Positions 18,206-26,565 of a stretch of DNA of 64,000 nt are shown in pieces (position 1 is the first letter of the stretch; the number at the start of each line of letters is the position of its first letter). The notes beneath the pieces were generated by a model that was not told the DNA's origin, ran no database searches, and worked only from the letters and a program-made list of their open reading frames with translations. The translations under genes and the position numbers were made by a program. This stretch comes from Kordiimonas gwangyangensis DSM 19435 = JCM 12864 (GTDB lineage: Bacteria; Pseudomonadota; Alphaproteobacteria; Sphingomonadales; Kordiimonadaceae): contig NZ_AQXF01000002.1 in the NCBI RefSeq assembly GCF_000375545.1, positions 647,331-711,330 of the forward strand, in the 5' to 3' direction.

Positions 18206-18698
18206 CCCCAACCTCGACGCTGAATCAGCCCCCAATATAGACCACCTGCTGCGCGCCAATTTCCCGACAGAATTTGAAGCAAACCTTGTCTCCGGCCTGC
18301 GTAATTCGCGCAAGATGTGTGCGGAGCATGGGCTGTGGGACCATGGTTCGCTGGTGGGATATATCGGTTATACTCGCGTGCGCATAGAAGGTGTGGACAG
18401 CAAACGCCAGATTTGGGGCCTTGGCCCGATGGCAATTGATTCCGCGCACCAGCGCCAGGGCGTGGGCAGCAAATTCCTCACTGAGAGCCTCGATTATATC
18501 GAAGTTGATGCGGTTGTGCTTGTCGGCCACGCAGAGTTTTATGCCAAACACGGTTTTCGCCCTGCATCGGAATTCGGCCTCACATACGGTGACGACAGCA
18601 CGCGTGAGAGCGCCTTTTTTGCGCTCGAATGCTGGAAAGGTGCGCTTGACGGGCACGCAGGTCACGTGCTCTATGAGGACGCCTTTTACCGGGAGTAG
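18195..18698 (+). CDS. GNAT-family N-acetyltransferase (YhbS-like)
   Basis: A 167-residue acetyltransferase. ATG 18195 is set by AAGGAG at 18183-18188; the overlap with ruvX suggests coupling. Motif A is HQRQGVGSKFL and the preceding strand is IWGLGPMAIDS; the tail VVLVGHAEFYAKHGFRPASEFGL is the pattern of the YhbS group. The substrate is unknown. Confidence 0.87.
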   Translation: MRFDPNLDAESAPNIDHLLRANFPTEFEANLVSGLRNSRKMCAEHGLWDHGSLVGYIGYTRVRIEGVDSKRQIWGLGPMAIDSAHQRQGVGSKFLTESLDYIEVDAVVLVGHAEFYAKHGFRPASEFGLTYGDDSTRESAFFALECWKGALDGHAGHVLYEDAFYRE

Positions 18699-18703
18699 AC
18701 TTT

Positions 18704-19057
18704 ATGCCGAAAGGCACCAGCAAAACACCATTACCGGGACGCCCCACCAAAAGTTCGCGCACAGGCCGGCCTATCATGGCGGCACTCGACCTTCTCGGTC
18801 GCCGCTGGACACTCCGTATTATCTGGGAACTTCGGGACGGCGCTGTCGGCTTCCGCGACCTTCAGGCACGCTGCGAAAACATGTCACCGAGTGTGCTCTC
18901 CACCCGCCTTGGCGAACTGGCTACAGCAAAAGTTGTCGCGGCAGACGATGACCGCCGGTGGGCCCTCACCGATCACGGCGAAAAGCTGATCAAATCGCTG
19001 GGTCCTCTCAACAAATGGGCCGAAGACTGGCGCGTCCTTATCGAACAATCTGAATAA
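18704..19057 (+). CDS. HxlR-family winged-helix regulator
   Basis: A 117-residue DNA-binding protein. Signature: ALDLLGRRWTLRIIWELRDG, FRDLQARCENMSPSVLSTRLGEL as the recognition region, and the wing L-T-D-H-G-E-K-L. Family members often sense thiol stress or small electrophiles through a Cys; here one Cys is in ARCENM. The gene lies 74 bases before a CMD/AhpD-like gene, and a perfect 7-bp inverted repeat (19094-19112) sits between them, the probable operator. Confidence 0.88.
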   Translation: MPKGTSKTPLPGRPTKSSRTGRPIMAALDLLGRRWTLRIIWELRDGAVGFRDLQARCENMSPSVLSTRLGELATAKVVAADDDRRWALTDHGEKLIKSLGPLNKWAEDWRVLIEQSE

Positions 19058-19093
19058 ATTTCGGCACTCCGCCCTTGAATGCGGCTACCTGAA

Positions 19094-19112
19094 TGCTACT
19101 TTTTTAGTAGCA
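19094..19112 (+). promoter_or_regulatory. inverted repeat TGCTACT-N5-AGTAGCA, candidate HxlR operator
   Basis: Perfect 7-bp arms (19094-19100 and 19106-19112) around TTTTT, in the short gap before the CMD-like gene. The TACT-N-AGTA core matches the general form of HxlR/DUF24-type operators. Binding is inference. Confidence 0.5.
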
Positions 19113-19130
19113 ATTAAACAGGAGTCCTTC

Positions 19131-19700
19131 ATGACCATGTCCCTCGTGCCGCCGCTCACCCCGCCATATGAACCTGATACAGAAGCGATGCTTAAGCGCT
19201 GGATGCCACCCGGTGCCCCGTTCGAGCCCCTCGCGCTTTTCCGCAGCCTTGCCAGGAACGATGGCCTGATGACGGCCATGCGCGGGCTTGGCTCATATTT
19301 CCTTGGCCCCAAATCCATCCTGTCGGTCAGGTTTCGTGAAATGCTCATCCTGCGCACCTGCGCGAAAGCCGCATGCGAATACGAATGGGGTGTGCATGTC
19401 ACCGCATTCGCCCGCGAAGCCTCACTCTCCACAGTCGACATTCAGGAACTGACATTCGGCGCATCCGAATCGCCGCACTGGCCAGCGCCTGAGCAAGCTA
19501 TACTCTCTGCCTGTGATCAGTTGATGGAGACTGCAACCATCGCACCTGCCGTGCGCGAAAAACTGAAGGCGCATTTTGATGAAGCCACCATCCTTGCCAT
19601 CATCTGCCTTGTTGGCTGGTACCGGCTGATTGCGGGCCTTGCCAATACTGTGTGCGAACAAGGCGAGCCATGGGCAGACACTTTCGCAGCCTACCGATAA
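19131..19700 (+). CDS. carboxymuconolactone decarboxylase (AhpD-like) family protein
   Basis: A 189-residue all-helical protein of the CMD fold. The key helix is LRTCAKAACEYEWGVHVTAFAR, resembling the E-x-x-W-x-x-H pattern of CMD/AhpD-like proteins. The CxxC of true AhpD is not seen: there are C-x4-C and single cysteines, so peroxidase activity is doubtful. RBS AGGAG at 19120-19124. Immediate neighbour is an HxlR regulator and a perfect inverted repeat, so it is probably its target. Confidence 0.82.
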   Translation: MTMSLVPPLTPPYEPDTEAMLKRWMPPGAPFEPLALFRSLARNDGLMTAMRGLGSYFLGPKSILSVRFREMLILRTCAKAACEYEWGVHVTAFAREASLSTVDIQELTFGASESPHWPAPEQAILSACDQLMETATIAPAVREKLKAHFDEATILAIICLVGWYRLIAGLANTVCEQGEPWADTFAAYR

Positions 19701-19769
19701 AAAACAGGCGCCAAAAGCGTACACAAGCATCTTGCAGCAGGGGGCATTTGCCCCTATAAGGCCAGCTTG

Positions 19770-20774
19770 ATGAGCACGCATTCGACCGGACCGGCACCCT
19801 ACCCGCGCGCGGAAGTTTCTCCGCCCTCGGGCGAGCTTTTTCCTCACAAACACCTTCTTGGCATCTGGGGCTTGGACCCCACGGCAATCAAGCATCTGCT
19901 TGATACAGCTGACGGTTATGCCGAGCAGAACCGGCAGGCAAAAAAGTCTACCGACAAATGTGAGGGATTGACCCAAATCAACCTCTTCTTCGAGAACTCG
20001 ACGCGAACGCTGATGAGCTTCGAGATCGCGGGCAAGCGCCTCGGCATGGAAGTAACCTCCATGTCCACGGGTACGAGTTCGATCAAGAAGGGTGAAACAC
20101 TTCTGGATACTGCCGCGACGCTCAATGCCATGCGCCCTGATGTACTGGTAATGCGCCATGCGGACAGCGGTGCGGTGAAGCTTCTCTCTGAGAAAATGGA
20201 CTGCGCGGTGATCAACGCCGGTGACGGCCGGTCGGAACACCCGACGCAAGCGCTTCTCGATGCCCTCACCATCCGTCGCCGCAAGGGCCGCATCCACGGC
20301 CAGACCATCGTGATCTCAGGCGACGTGGCGCATAGCCGTGTTGCGCGCTCAAACATCTACCTCCTCAACGCTATGGGCGCGCGGGTACGCCTTGTTGCAC
20401 CCTCCACCCTCCTGCCGAAGGATGTGGACCGGCTCGGTGTCGAAATCTGCCACCGCATGGAGGAAGGCCTCGAAGGCGCTGACGTGGTCATGATGCTGCG
20501 CCTGCAGCAGGAGCGCATGCAAGGCGCCTTCCTGCCTTCCCTCCGGGAATATTACCAATTCTGGGGCCTGACCCATGAAAAACTCAAATACGCCAAGGAA
20601 GACGTACTGGTGATGCACCCCGGCCCGATGAACCGCGGCGTTGAAATCTCCTCCGATGTGGCGGACGACCTTGACCGGTCGGCGATTGAAGAACAGGTGG
20701 AAATGGGCGTCGCCGTGCGCATGGCCTGCCTTGACATCCTGACCCGCGGCTTGCGCGAGGAGGACGGACAATGA
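19770..20774 (+). CDS. pyrB: aspartate carbamoyltransferase catalytic subunit
   Basis: A 334-residue enzyme joining carbamoyl phosphate to aspartate in pyrimidine synthesis. The carbamoyl-phosphate site is [12 protein letters not shown] (STRT at 77-80); [12 protein letters not shown], the [12 protein letters not shown] loop and [13 protein letters not shown] are all intact. The N-terminus is about 25 residues longer than E. coli PyrB. No pyrI regulatory gene is seen. The stop overlaps the next ATG (ATGA), linking it to a degenerate dihydroorotase, the arrangement of the dodecameric ATCase/pseudo-DHOase complexes. Confidence 0.96.
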   Translation: MSTHSTGPAPYPRAEVSPPSGELFPHKHLLGIWGLDPTAIKHLLDTADGYAEQNRQAKKSTDKCEGLTQINLFFENSTRTLMSFEIAGKRLGMEVTSMSTGTSSIKKGETLLDTAATLNAMRPDVLVMRHADSGAVKLLSEKMDCAVINAGDGRSEHPTQALLDALTIRRRKGRIHGQTIVISGDVAHSRVARSNIYLLNAMGARVRLVAPSTLLPKDVDRLGVEICHRMEEGLEGADVVMMLRLQQERMQGAFLPSLREYYQFWGLTHEKLKYAKEDVLVMHPGPMNRGVEISSDVADDLDRSAIEEQVEMGVAVRMACLDILTRGLREEDGQ

Positions 20775-22015
20775 GCATGACAGCTTACATCAATGCCCGC
20801 CTGATCGACCCCGCATCGGGACTCGACACCAAAGGCACGCTCGTCACCGAAGGCGAAAAAATCAAAGCTTTTGGCGCGGATGAAACGGCCCCCGAGGGCG
20901 CCAAGGTTGTGGACTGCAAAGGCCGCATCCTGTGCCCCGGTTTTATTGATATGCGCGCCCACCGGGTGGACGCCGAAGCCGCGCTCAAGGGTGGCATCAC
21001 CACCGTCATCCTGCAGCCGGACCAGACCACGGTGATCGACACCGACGCGGTTGTGGAGCGTATCCGCCGCCGCTCGGAAGACAGTGAAACCGTGAACGTA
21101 TTCCCCATGGGCACCGCCACACGCGGCATGCAGGGAAGCCAGATCGCCGAGATCGGCCAGATGATGCAATCGGGCGCCGTGGGCTTTACCGACTGCCGCA
21201 CGCCTGTGTCCGATAGCCAGGTTATGCGCCGCCTGCTCGAATACTCGGGCCACTTTGATGCACTTATCGTTCAGTTCGCCGAGGACAAGAGCCTCGCAAG
21301 TGGCGCTGTCGCGCACGAGGGCGAAATCGCGACGCGGCTTGGCCTTTCCGGTGTGCCAGCTGCCGCTGAGGTTATTCAGATTGAGCGTGACTGCCGCCTC
21401 GCTGAATTGACGGACGCCCGTATCCACTTCGCGCTGATCTCATCCCGTGAAGGGGTGGACGCCATCCGCTCCGCCAAGAAACGTGGTGTGCGCGCCACCT
21501 GCTCGGTCGCGCCGCATTATCTGCACCTCAACGATAACGCGCTTGAAGGCTACCGCACGTTTGCCAAGGTGCGCCCGCCGCTGCGCTCGGAAGAGGACCG
21601 TTTGGCGCTGATCGCCGGCCTTGCGGACGGCACCATCGACACGCTCGTATCGGACCATGACCCCAAAAGCGCGGACGTGAAGCGCCTGCCCTTTGGTCAG
21701 GCCGCTGAAGGTGTTGTCGGATTTGAGACCATGCTGCCGCTAGCGCTCGCACAAGTGCATGCGGGCAAGCTTGAGCTCATGACGCTCCTGCGCGCGCTCA
21801 CCAGCACACCAGCTGACCTCCTGCGCCTGCCCATGGGCCGCCTCAAGGAAGGTGTGCAAGCTGACCTTGTGATCTTCGACCCGGAGAAACCATGGCGTAT
21901 CTCGCAAGATGATCTGGTCTCGAGCGCGAAGAACATGCCATTTGACACGCTCCCGGTTCAGGGGCAGGTTTGGCAGACGGTGGTGGCAGGGAAGCCACTT
22001 TATACCGCTGCCTGA
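20771..22015 (+). CDS. dihydroorotase-like, probably non-catalytic (PyrC')
   Basis: A 414-residue amidohydrolase-fold protein clearly related to class I dihydroorotase ([37 protein letters not shown], and [16 protein letters not shown]). The metal site is damaged: the usual DxHxHLREPG reads D60-M-R62-A-H64-R-V-D with the first His replaced by Arg and about nine residues missing after it; a His of the H-C-H strand is Leu; and DHAPH reads DHDPK. It is therefore unlikely to hydrolyse dihydroorotate and more likely assists PyrB structurally, as known for PyrC' of Pseudomonas. An active PyrC must be encoded elsewhere. ATGA overlap with pyrB. Confidence 0.88.
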   Translation: MSMTAYINARLIDPASGLDTKGTLVTEGEKIKAFGADETAPEGAKVVDCKGRILCPGFIDMRAHRVDAEAALKGGITTVILQPDQTTVIDTDAVVERIRRRSEDSETVNVFPMGTATRGMQGSQIAEIGQMMQSGAVGFTDCRTPVSDSQVMRRLLEYSGHFDALIVQFAEDKSLASGAVAHEGEIATRLGLSGVPAAAEVIQIERDCRLAELTDARIHFALISSREGVDAIRSAKKRGVRATCSVAPHYLHLNDNALEGYRTFAKVRPPLRSEEDRLALIAGLADGTIDTLVSDHDPKSADVKRLPFGQAAEGVVGFETMLPLALAQVHAGKLELMTLLRALTSTPADLLRLPMGRLKEGVQADLVIFDPEKPWRISQDDLVSSAKNMPFDTLPVQGQVWQTVVAGKPLYTAA

Positions 22016-22057
22016 AGGTAACGCGATGCGCAGGGTAATGCGCAGGGGAGATCGCAG

Positions 22058-22657
22058 ATGAGCTTTACAATCGAGACCGGCATTGTCCTTATCCTGAGCT
22101 ATCTTCTGGGCGCGGTGCCATTTGGCCTTGTGTTCACCCGTATGGCTGGCCTTGGGGATATCCGTGATATCGGCTCGGGCAATATTGGCGCGACGAACGT
22201 GTTGCGCACCGGGCGCAAGGACCTTGCGCTCGCGACCCTCGTGCTGGATGCAGGCAAGGCAGCAATCGCTGTGCTCATCACCCGCCACTTCATCTCGCCA
22301 GAGCTTGCGCCGCTTGCAGGTGCTGCGGCCTTCATTGGCCACTGCTTTCCGGTCTACCTTGGCTTCAAGGGCGGCAAGGGTGTTGCCACATTCATGGGCA
22401 CACTGTTCGCCATATCATGGATGCTCGGCCTTGCCACGGCTGGCATCTGGCTACTGTCCGCCGCGATCTTCCGCATCTCATCGCTATCCGCGCTGGTCGC
22501 GTCGCTGCTCGCACCGCTTGTCAGCTATTATCTGATCGGGCCGGACACATGGCTGCCAATCGCCTTCATGACCCTGGTCATCTATATCCGTCACAAGACG
22601 AATATTGAGCGTATTCTTCGCGGTGAAGAGCCGAAAATCGGCAAAAAAGACAAATAG
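22058..22657 (+). CDS. plsY: glycerol-3-phosphate acyltransferase (acyl-phosphate dependent)
   Basis: A 199-residue inner-membrane enzyme making lysophosphatidic acid from acyl-phosphate and glycerol-3-phosphate, the first acyl step in phospholipid synthesis. It has about five membrane segments and the three family motifs: SGNIGATNVLRTG, GHCFPVYLGFKGGKGVAT and a later D-x-K/RHKTNIxR. The ATG follows GGGAG. It is 42 bases after the pseudo-dihydroorotase and about 50 before dprA, a common alphaproteobacterial order. Confidence 0.95.
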   Translation: MSFTIETGIVLILSYLLGAVPFGLVFTRMAGLGDIRDIGSGNIGATNVLRTGRKDLALATLVLDAGKAAIAVLITRHFISPELAPLAGAAAFIGHCFPVYLGFKGGKGVATFMGTLFAISWMLGLATAGIWLLSAAIFRISSLSALVASLLAPLVSYYLIGPDTWLPIAFMTLVIYIRHKTNIERILRGEEPKIGKKDK

Positions 22658-22673
22658 TCTTTTTCCAATTCCA

Positions 22674-22702
22674 TTGACAGGCGCGCACTTTCGCGCCAGT
22701 CT
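22674..22702 (+). promoter_or_regulatory. weak candidate promoter before dprA
   Basis: A perfect TTGACA (22674-22679) lies 17 bases before CAGTCT. The implied start would be at or very near the dprA ATG (22709), and no RBS is seen upstream of that ATG, so a leaderless message is possible. The spacer holds the inverted repeat GGCGCG/CGCGCC. Confidence 0.3.
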
Positions 22703-22708
22703 CACCCC

Positions 22709-23833
22709 ATGAACAAAACGGAAACATTTGGGGAGTTTTCGCATTCTGAGCGGCTGGCGCGTCTGCGCCTCATCCGTACAGACGGCATTGGCCCCATCCT
22801 GTTTCGCAATCTGATCGAACGCTACGGCAGCGGTACAGCCGCGCTGGACGCCCTACCCTCCCTCCTCGCCAAACGCAAACGCGGCGGTAGTGTCGCGACA
22901 AAAGACGCGTGTGAGCGGGAGCTTGAAGCCGCGCACAGATTGGGTGCACGCACAATCTTTCATGGCGAGGCGCTCTACCCTTACCGGCTTGCTGCGACGG
23001 GGGATGCGCCGCCACTACTGCATACCCTTGGTTCGCACGACCTCATCTCACCGCCCGCTTCGCTTGGGATCGTGGGTGCGCGCAACGCCAGCATCAATGG
23101 CCAGAAACTGACGCGAATGATTGCAGGCGCGATGGCTGATGCGGCGGTGACCGTTATCTCTGGCCTCGCGCGCGGTATTGATACGGCGGCCCACGCAGCA
23201 TCACTGGAAGGCGGCACCGTCGCCTGTGTGGCTGGCGGGCTTGATGTGATTTACCCGCGCGAGAACACGGAACTTTTCCATAAAATTGCCGAACGCGGCC
23301 TTGTGGTTAGCGAAATGCCGCCCGGGACCCAGCCACAGGCACGGCATTTCCCGCGCCGCAACCGCATCATCTCTGGCCTGTCAGATGGTGTGCTGGTCGT
23401 GGAAGCGGCGGAGCGCTCCGGCTCGCTCATCACAGCGCGTTTTGCGCTGGAGCAAGGCCGCGATGTGTTTGCTATACCCGGCTCGCCGCTTGATGCCCGT
23501 GCGCGAGGCTGCAACAAGCTGATCAAGGACGGCGCCTCGCTCGTACAGGATGCAGAAGACATCTTTGCGGAACTGACTCCCATCAAACCGGATACCCCTG
23601 TCATTCGTATACGCACGACAACGCCAACCGCTGAGACATTGCCTGCTACCGACAATGGCGCACCTGAAGCCGGTGGCAACATCCTCGACTTCCTCAGCCA
23701 CACCGCTGTACATGTGGATGAGGTGATCAGGATAAGCGGCATGCGCGCTGATGAGGTGCTGGTCGCGCTCATGGAGCATGAGATCGCGGGCGAAATAACC
23801 CGTCACGCAGGCGGAAAAGTCAGCCTCGCATGA
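22709..23833 (+). CDS. dprA: DNA-processing protein DprA
   Basis: A 374-residue single-strand DNA-binding protein that loads RecA during natural transformation. There is an N-terminal SAM-like region, then the Rossmann-fold domain with GIVGARNAS, VISGLARGIDTAAHAASL, GGLDVIYPREN, FPRRNRIISGLSDGVLVVEA and GRDVFAIPGSPLDARARGCNKLI. The C-terminal residues about 305-372 form the winged helix (ILDFLSHTAVHVDEVIRISG). Length is normal. No RBS is visible before the ATG. Confidence 0.96.
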   Translation: MNKTETFGEFSHSERLARLRLIRTDGIGPILFRNLIERYGSGTAALDALPSLLAKRKRGGSVATKDACERELEAAHRLGARTIFHGEALYPYRLAATGDAPPLLHTLGSHDLISPPASLGIVGARNASINGQKLTRMIAGAMADAAVTVISGLARGIDTAAHAASLEGGTVACVAGGLDVIYPRENTELFHKIAERGLVVSEMPPGTQPQARHFPRRNRIISGLSDGVLVVEAAERSGSLITARFALEQGRDVFAIPGSPLDARARGCNKLIKDGASLVQDAEDIFAELTPIKPDTPVIRIRTTTPTAETLPATDNGAPEAGGNILDFLSHTAVHVDEVIRISGMRADEVLVALMEHEIAGEITRHAGGKVSLA

Positions 23834-23965
23834 GGTTTCCGCCGCACTTTAATTACAGGGCCATATACAAGAAGGCATTGCAATCTGCGCGGCTTCGAAC
23901 TAGGTGATGGGCAGAAGGTCCACCTGACACGCACGTAACCAGCAAGGATAGGGACAGACGGACGT

Positions 23966-26500
23966 ATGAACGTCGTTATCGTAGAATCACCCGCTAAAGC
24001 GAAAACCATCAACAAGTATCTTGGTAAGGATTACAAGGTGTTGGCCAGTTTTGGTCACGTCCGCGACTTGCCTGCCAAGGACGGCTCCGTAAAGCCCGAT
24101 GAGGACTTTGCGATGGATTGGGTCGTTGACCGTGATTCGAACAAACGCCTCACCGACATCGCAAAAGCGGTGAAAGACGCCGACCGCCTCTATCTCGCGA
24201 CTGACCCCGACCGTGAAGGGGAAGCAATCAGTTGGCACGTGCTTGAGGTGCTGGCGAAAAAACGCGCCCTCAAGGGCGTGGAAGTCAAACGTGTGGTCTT
24301 TAACGAGATCACCAAATCCGCGATCCTGAAGGCGATGGCCGAACCGCGCGAGCTTGATACAGAGATGGTCAACGCCTATCTCGCCCGCCGCGCGCTTGAT
24401 TACCTTGTGGGCTTTACCCTGTCGCCGGTTCTGTGGCGCAAGCTGCCGGGCGCACGTTCGGCTGGCCGTGTGCAGTCCGTCGCCCTCCGCCTTGTCTGTG
24501 AGCGTGAGAGCGAGATCGAGAAATTCCGCGCGCAGGAATACTGGTCCATCGAGGCTGCGCTGAGCGCAAGCGGTGACCGTTCGCTCATCGGCCGCCTCTT
24601 CGCCATGAACGGCGAGAAGATCAAGAAGTACGGCATCAGTAACGAGGCAGAGGCCAAGACGGCAGCCGCGCTGGTGGAACGCACGCCGCTGACGGTCACG
24701 TCGGTTGAGCGCAAGCCTGCCCGCCGCCACCCGCAGCCGCCGTTCACCACATCGACCCTGCAGCAGGAAGCCGCACGCAAGTATGGCTTCCCGGCCAACC
24801 GCACCATGCGTGTGGCGCAAAGCCTTTATGAAGGTAAGTCCATCGGCGGTGAGGTTACGGGTCTTATCACCTATATGCGTACGGATGGCGTGACCATCGC
24901 ACAGGAAGCGCTGAACGCGACCCGCGCGGTGATTGAAGACCGTTTTGGCAAGAAATTCCTGCCGGATAGCCCACGTGTTTATAAAACCAAGGCGAAAAAC
25001 GCCCAGGAGGCGCACGAAGCCATCCGTCCGACCGACCCGATGCGCAAACCCGCTGATGTTGCCCATGCGCTCGACAGTGACGAACAGAAGCTCTATGAGC
25101 TGATCTGGCGCCGGACGATCGCGAGCCAGATGGAAAGCGCCCAGCTTGAGCGCACGACGGTAACCATCCTTAACAAGGACCAGTCGGCCGAGCTGCGCGC
25201 AACCGGTACAGTCATCCAGTTTGAAGGCTTCCTGTCAGTCTATCAGGAAGGCAAGGACGATGACGGTGACGAGGAAGACACCCGCCTGCCGCAGATGAAG
25301 GAAGGCGAAGTCCTGACGCTTGATAGCGTCACGCCGAAGCAGCACTTCACCGACCCGCCGCCACGCTTCACTGAAGCCTCGCTGGTGAAACGCCTTGAAG
25401 AGCTCGGCATTGGCCGCCCATCCACATATGCATCCATCCTCACGGTACTGCGTGAGCGGAACTATGTGCATATGGAGCGCAACCGCTTCATCCCCGAGGA
25501 TAAAGGCCGCCTTGTAACCGCCTTCCTCGAGAAATTCTTCCAGCGCTATGTGGAATATGATTTCACCGCGAACCTTGAAGAACAGCTCGACCATATCTCA
25601 GCTGGTGAAGAAGAGTGGAAAGAAGTCCTCAAGGAATTCTGGGCCTCCTTCAAGCCGCGCACCGAAGAAATCCTTGGGGTTCGTAACGCCGAAGTCATTG
25701 ATGCGCTTGATGAATATCTCGAGCCCATGCTGTTCGCAGAAACCGAAGACGGCAAGGACCCGCGCAAGTGCCCGAGCTGCGAAAACGGCCGCCTTGGCCT
25801 CAAGACCAGCCGTTATGGCGCTTTTGTCGGTTGTTCCAACTATCCGGAATGTGGCTATACCCGCCCGTTCGGCAGCAATGGCGAAGACGGTGAAGGCGCT
25901 GACGAGCCAGCCAATCTGGGTGATGATCCCGAGACCGGCGAGCCAATCAGCGTACGCACAGGTCGTTTTGGTCCCTACATTCAGGTGGGTGAAGCCCAGA
26001 AGGGCGAAAAACCGAAGCGCGCCAGCATCCCGAAGGATATGGATGCAGCGAGCCTGAGCCTTGAGAAGGCGCTTGCGCTGCTCTCGCTCCCGCGTGAAGT
26101 GGGCACACACCCTGAGACCGGCAAGCCGATCACTGCTGCCATCGGCCGCTACGGCCCCTATGTGGCGCATGACGGCACGTTCGGTAAACTCGCCTCCACT
26201 GAGGAAGTGTTCAATGTGGGCCTCAACCGCGCTGTAGCCCTGCTCGCGGATGCTGCAGCAAAGAAAGGCGGCAGCGCCAAGACCGTGCTGAAGGAACTGG
26301 GCGAACACCCGGATGACGGCGACGCGGTCCGCGTGCTCGATGGTCGCTATGGCCCTTATGTGAACCACAAGCGCACCAACGCGACGCTCCCCAAAGGCAC
26401 CGAGCCAGAGAGCGTGACGCTGGAACAGGCGCTCGGATGGCTCGCGGAAAAAGCGGGCAAGAAAAAAGCCCCGGCGAGAAAGAAAAAGAAAGCGTCCTGA
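23966..26500 (+). CDS. topA: DNA topoisomerase I (type IA)
   Basis: An 844-residue enzyme that relaxes negative supercoils. The Toprim start is VVIVESPAKAKTINKYLG with ATDPDREGEAI as the metal motif; the catalytic Tyr303 is in GLITYMRTDG. A single clear four-Cys zinc finger follows near residue 600 (CPSC ... GCSNYPECGY), then three Topo C-terminal repeats (each with RxGPY near the middle) and a Lys/Ala tail (KKKAPARKKKKAS). The standard alpha form. It ends in a terminator whose stem overlaps the stop codon. Confidence 0.97.
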   Translation: MNVVIVESPAKAKTINKYLGKDYKVLASFGHVRDLPAKDGSVKPDEDFAMDWVVDRDSNKRLTDIAKAVKDADRLYLATDPDREGEAISWHVLEVLAKKRALKGVEVKRVVFNEITKSAILKAMAEPRELDTEMVNAYLARRALDYLVGFTLSPVLWRKLPGARSAGRVQSVALRLVCERESEIEKFRAQEYWSIEAALSASGDRSLIGRLFAMNGEKIKKYGISNEAEAKTAAALVERTPLTVTSVERKPARRHPQPPFTTSTLQQEAARKYGFPANRTMRVAQSLYEGKSIGGEVTGLITYMRTDGVTIAQEALNATRAVIEDRFGKKFLPDSPRVYKTKAKNAQEAHEAIRPTDPMRKPADVAHALDSDEQKLYELIWRRTIASQMESAQLERTTVTILNKDQSAELRATGTVIQFEGFLSVYQEGKDDDGDEEDTRLPQMKEGEVLTLDSVTPKQHFTDPPPRFTEASLVKRLEELGIGRPSTYASILTVLRERNYVHMERNRFIPEDKGRLVTAFLEKFFQRYVEYDFTANLEEQLDHISAGEEEWKEVLKEFWASFKPRTEEILGVRNAEVIDALDEYLEPMLFAETEDGKDPRKCPSCENGRLGLKTSRYGAFVGCSNYPECGYTRPFGSNGEDGEGADEPANLGDDPETGEPISVRTGRFGPYIQVGEAQKGEKPKRASIPKDMDAASLSLEKALALLSLPREVGTHPETGKPITAAIGRYGPYVAHDGTFGKLASTEEVFNVGLNRAVALLADAAAKKGGSAKTVLKELGEHPDDGDAVRVLDGRYGPYVNHKRTNATLPKGTEPESVTLEQALGWLAEKAGKKKAPARKKKKAS

Positions 26501-26515
26501 CCGGGCGCTTTTTTT
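26490..26515 (+). terminator. terminator overlapping the topA stop codon
   Basis: Stem AAGCGTCC / GGGCGCTT (one G-U pair) with loop TGACC followed by seven T; the stem begins inside the last topA codons. Confidence 0.75.
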
Positions 26516-26565
26516 GAAGCATAATCCCTTACGCGCTACACTCGCGTAAAAGAAAGGACCCGCCC

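Noticed and set aside
19741..19754. Perfect short hairpin GGGGCATTTGCCCC just before pyrB
   Set aside because: Loop of two bases and no U-run; too little to call a terminator or attenuator, and no leader peptide seen.
23987..25066. A 359-codon minus-strand frame opposite topA
   Set aside because: Antisense shadow of a certain gene.
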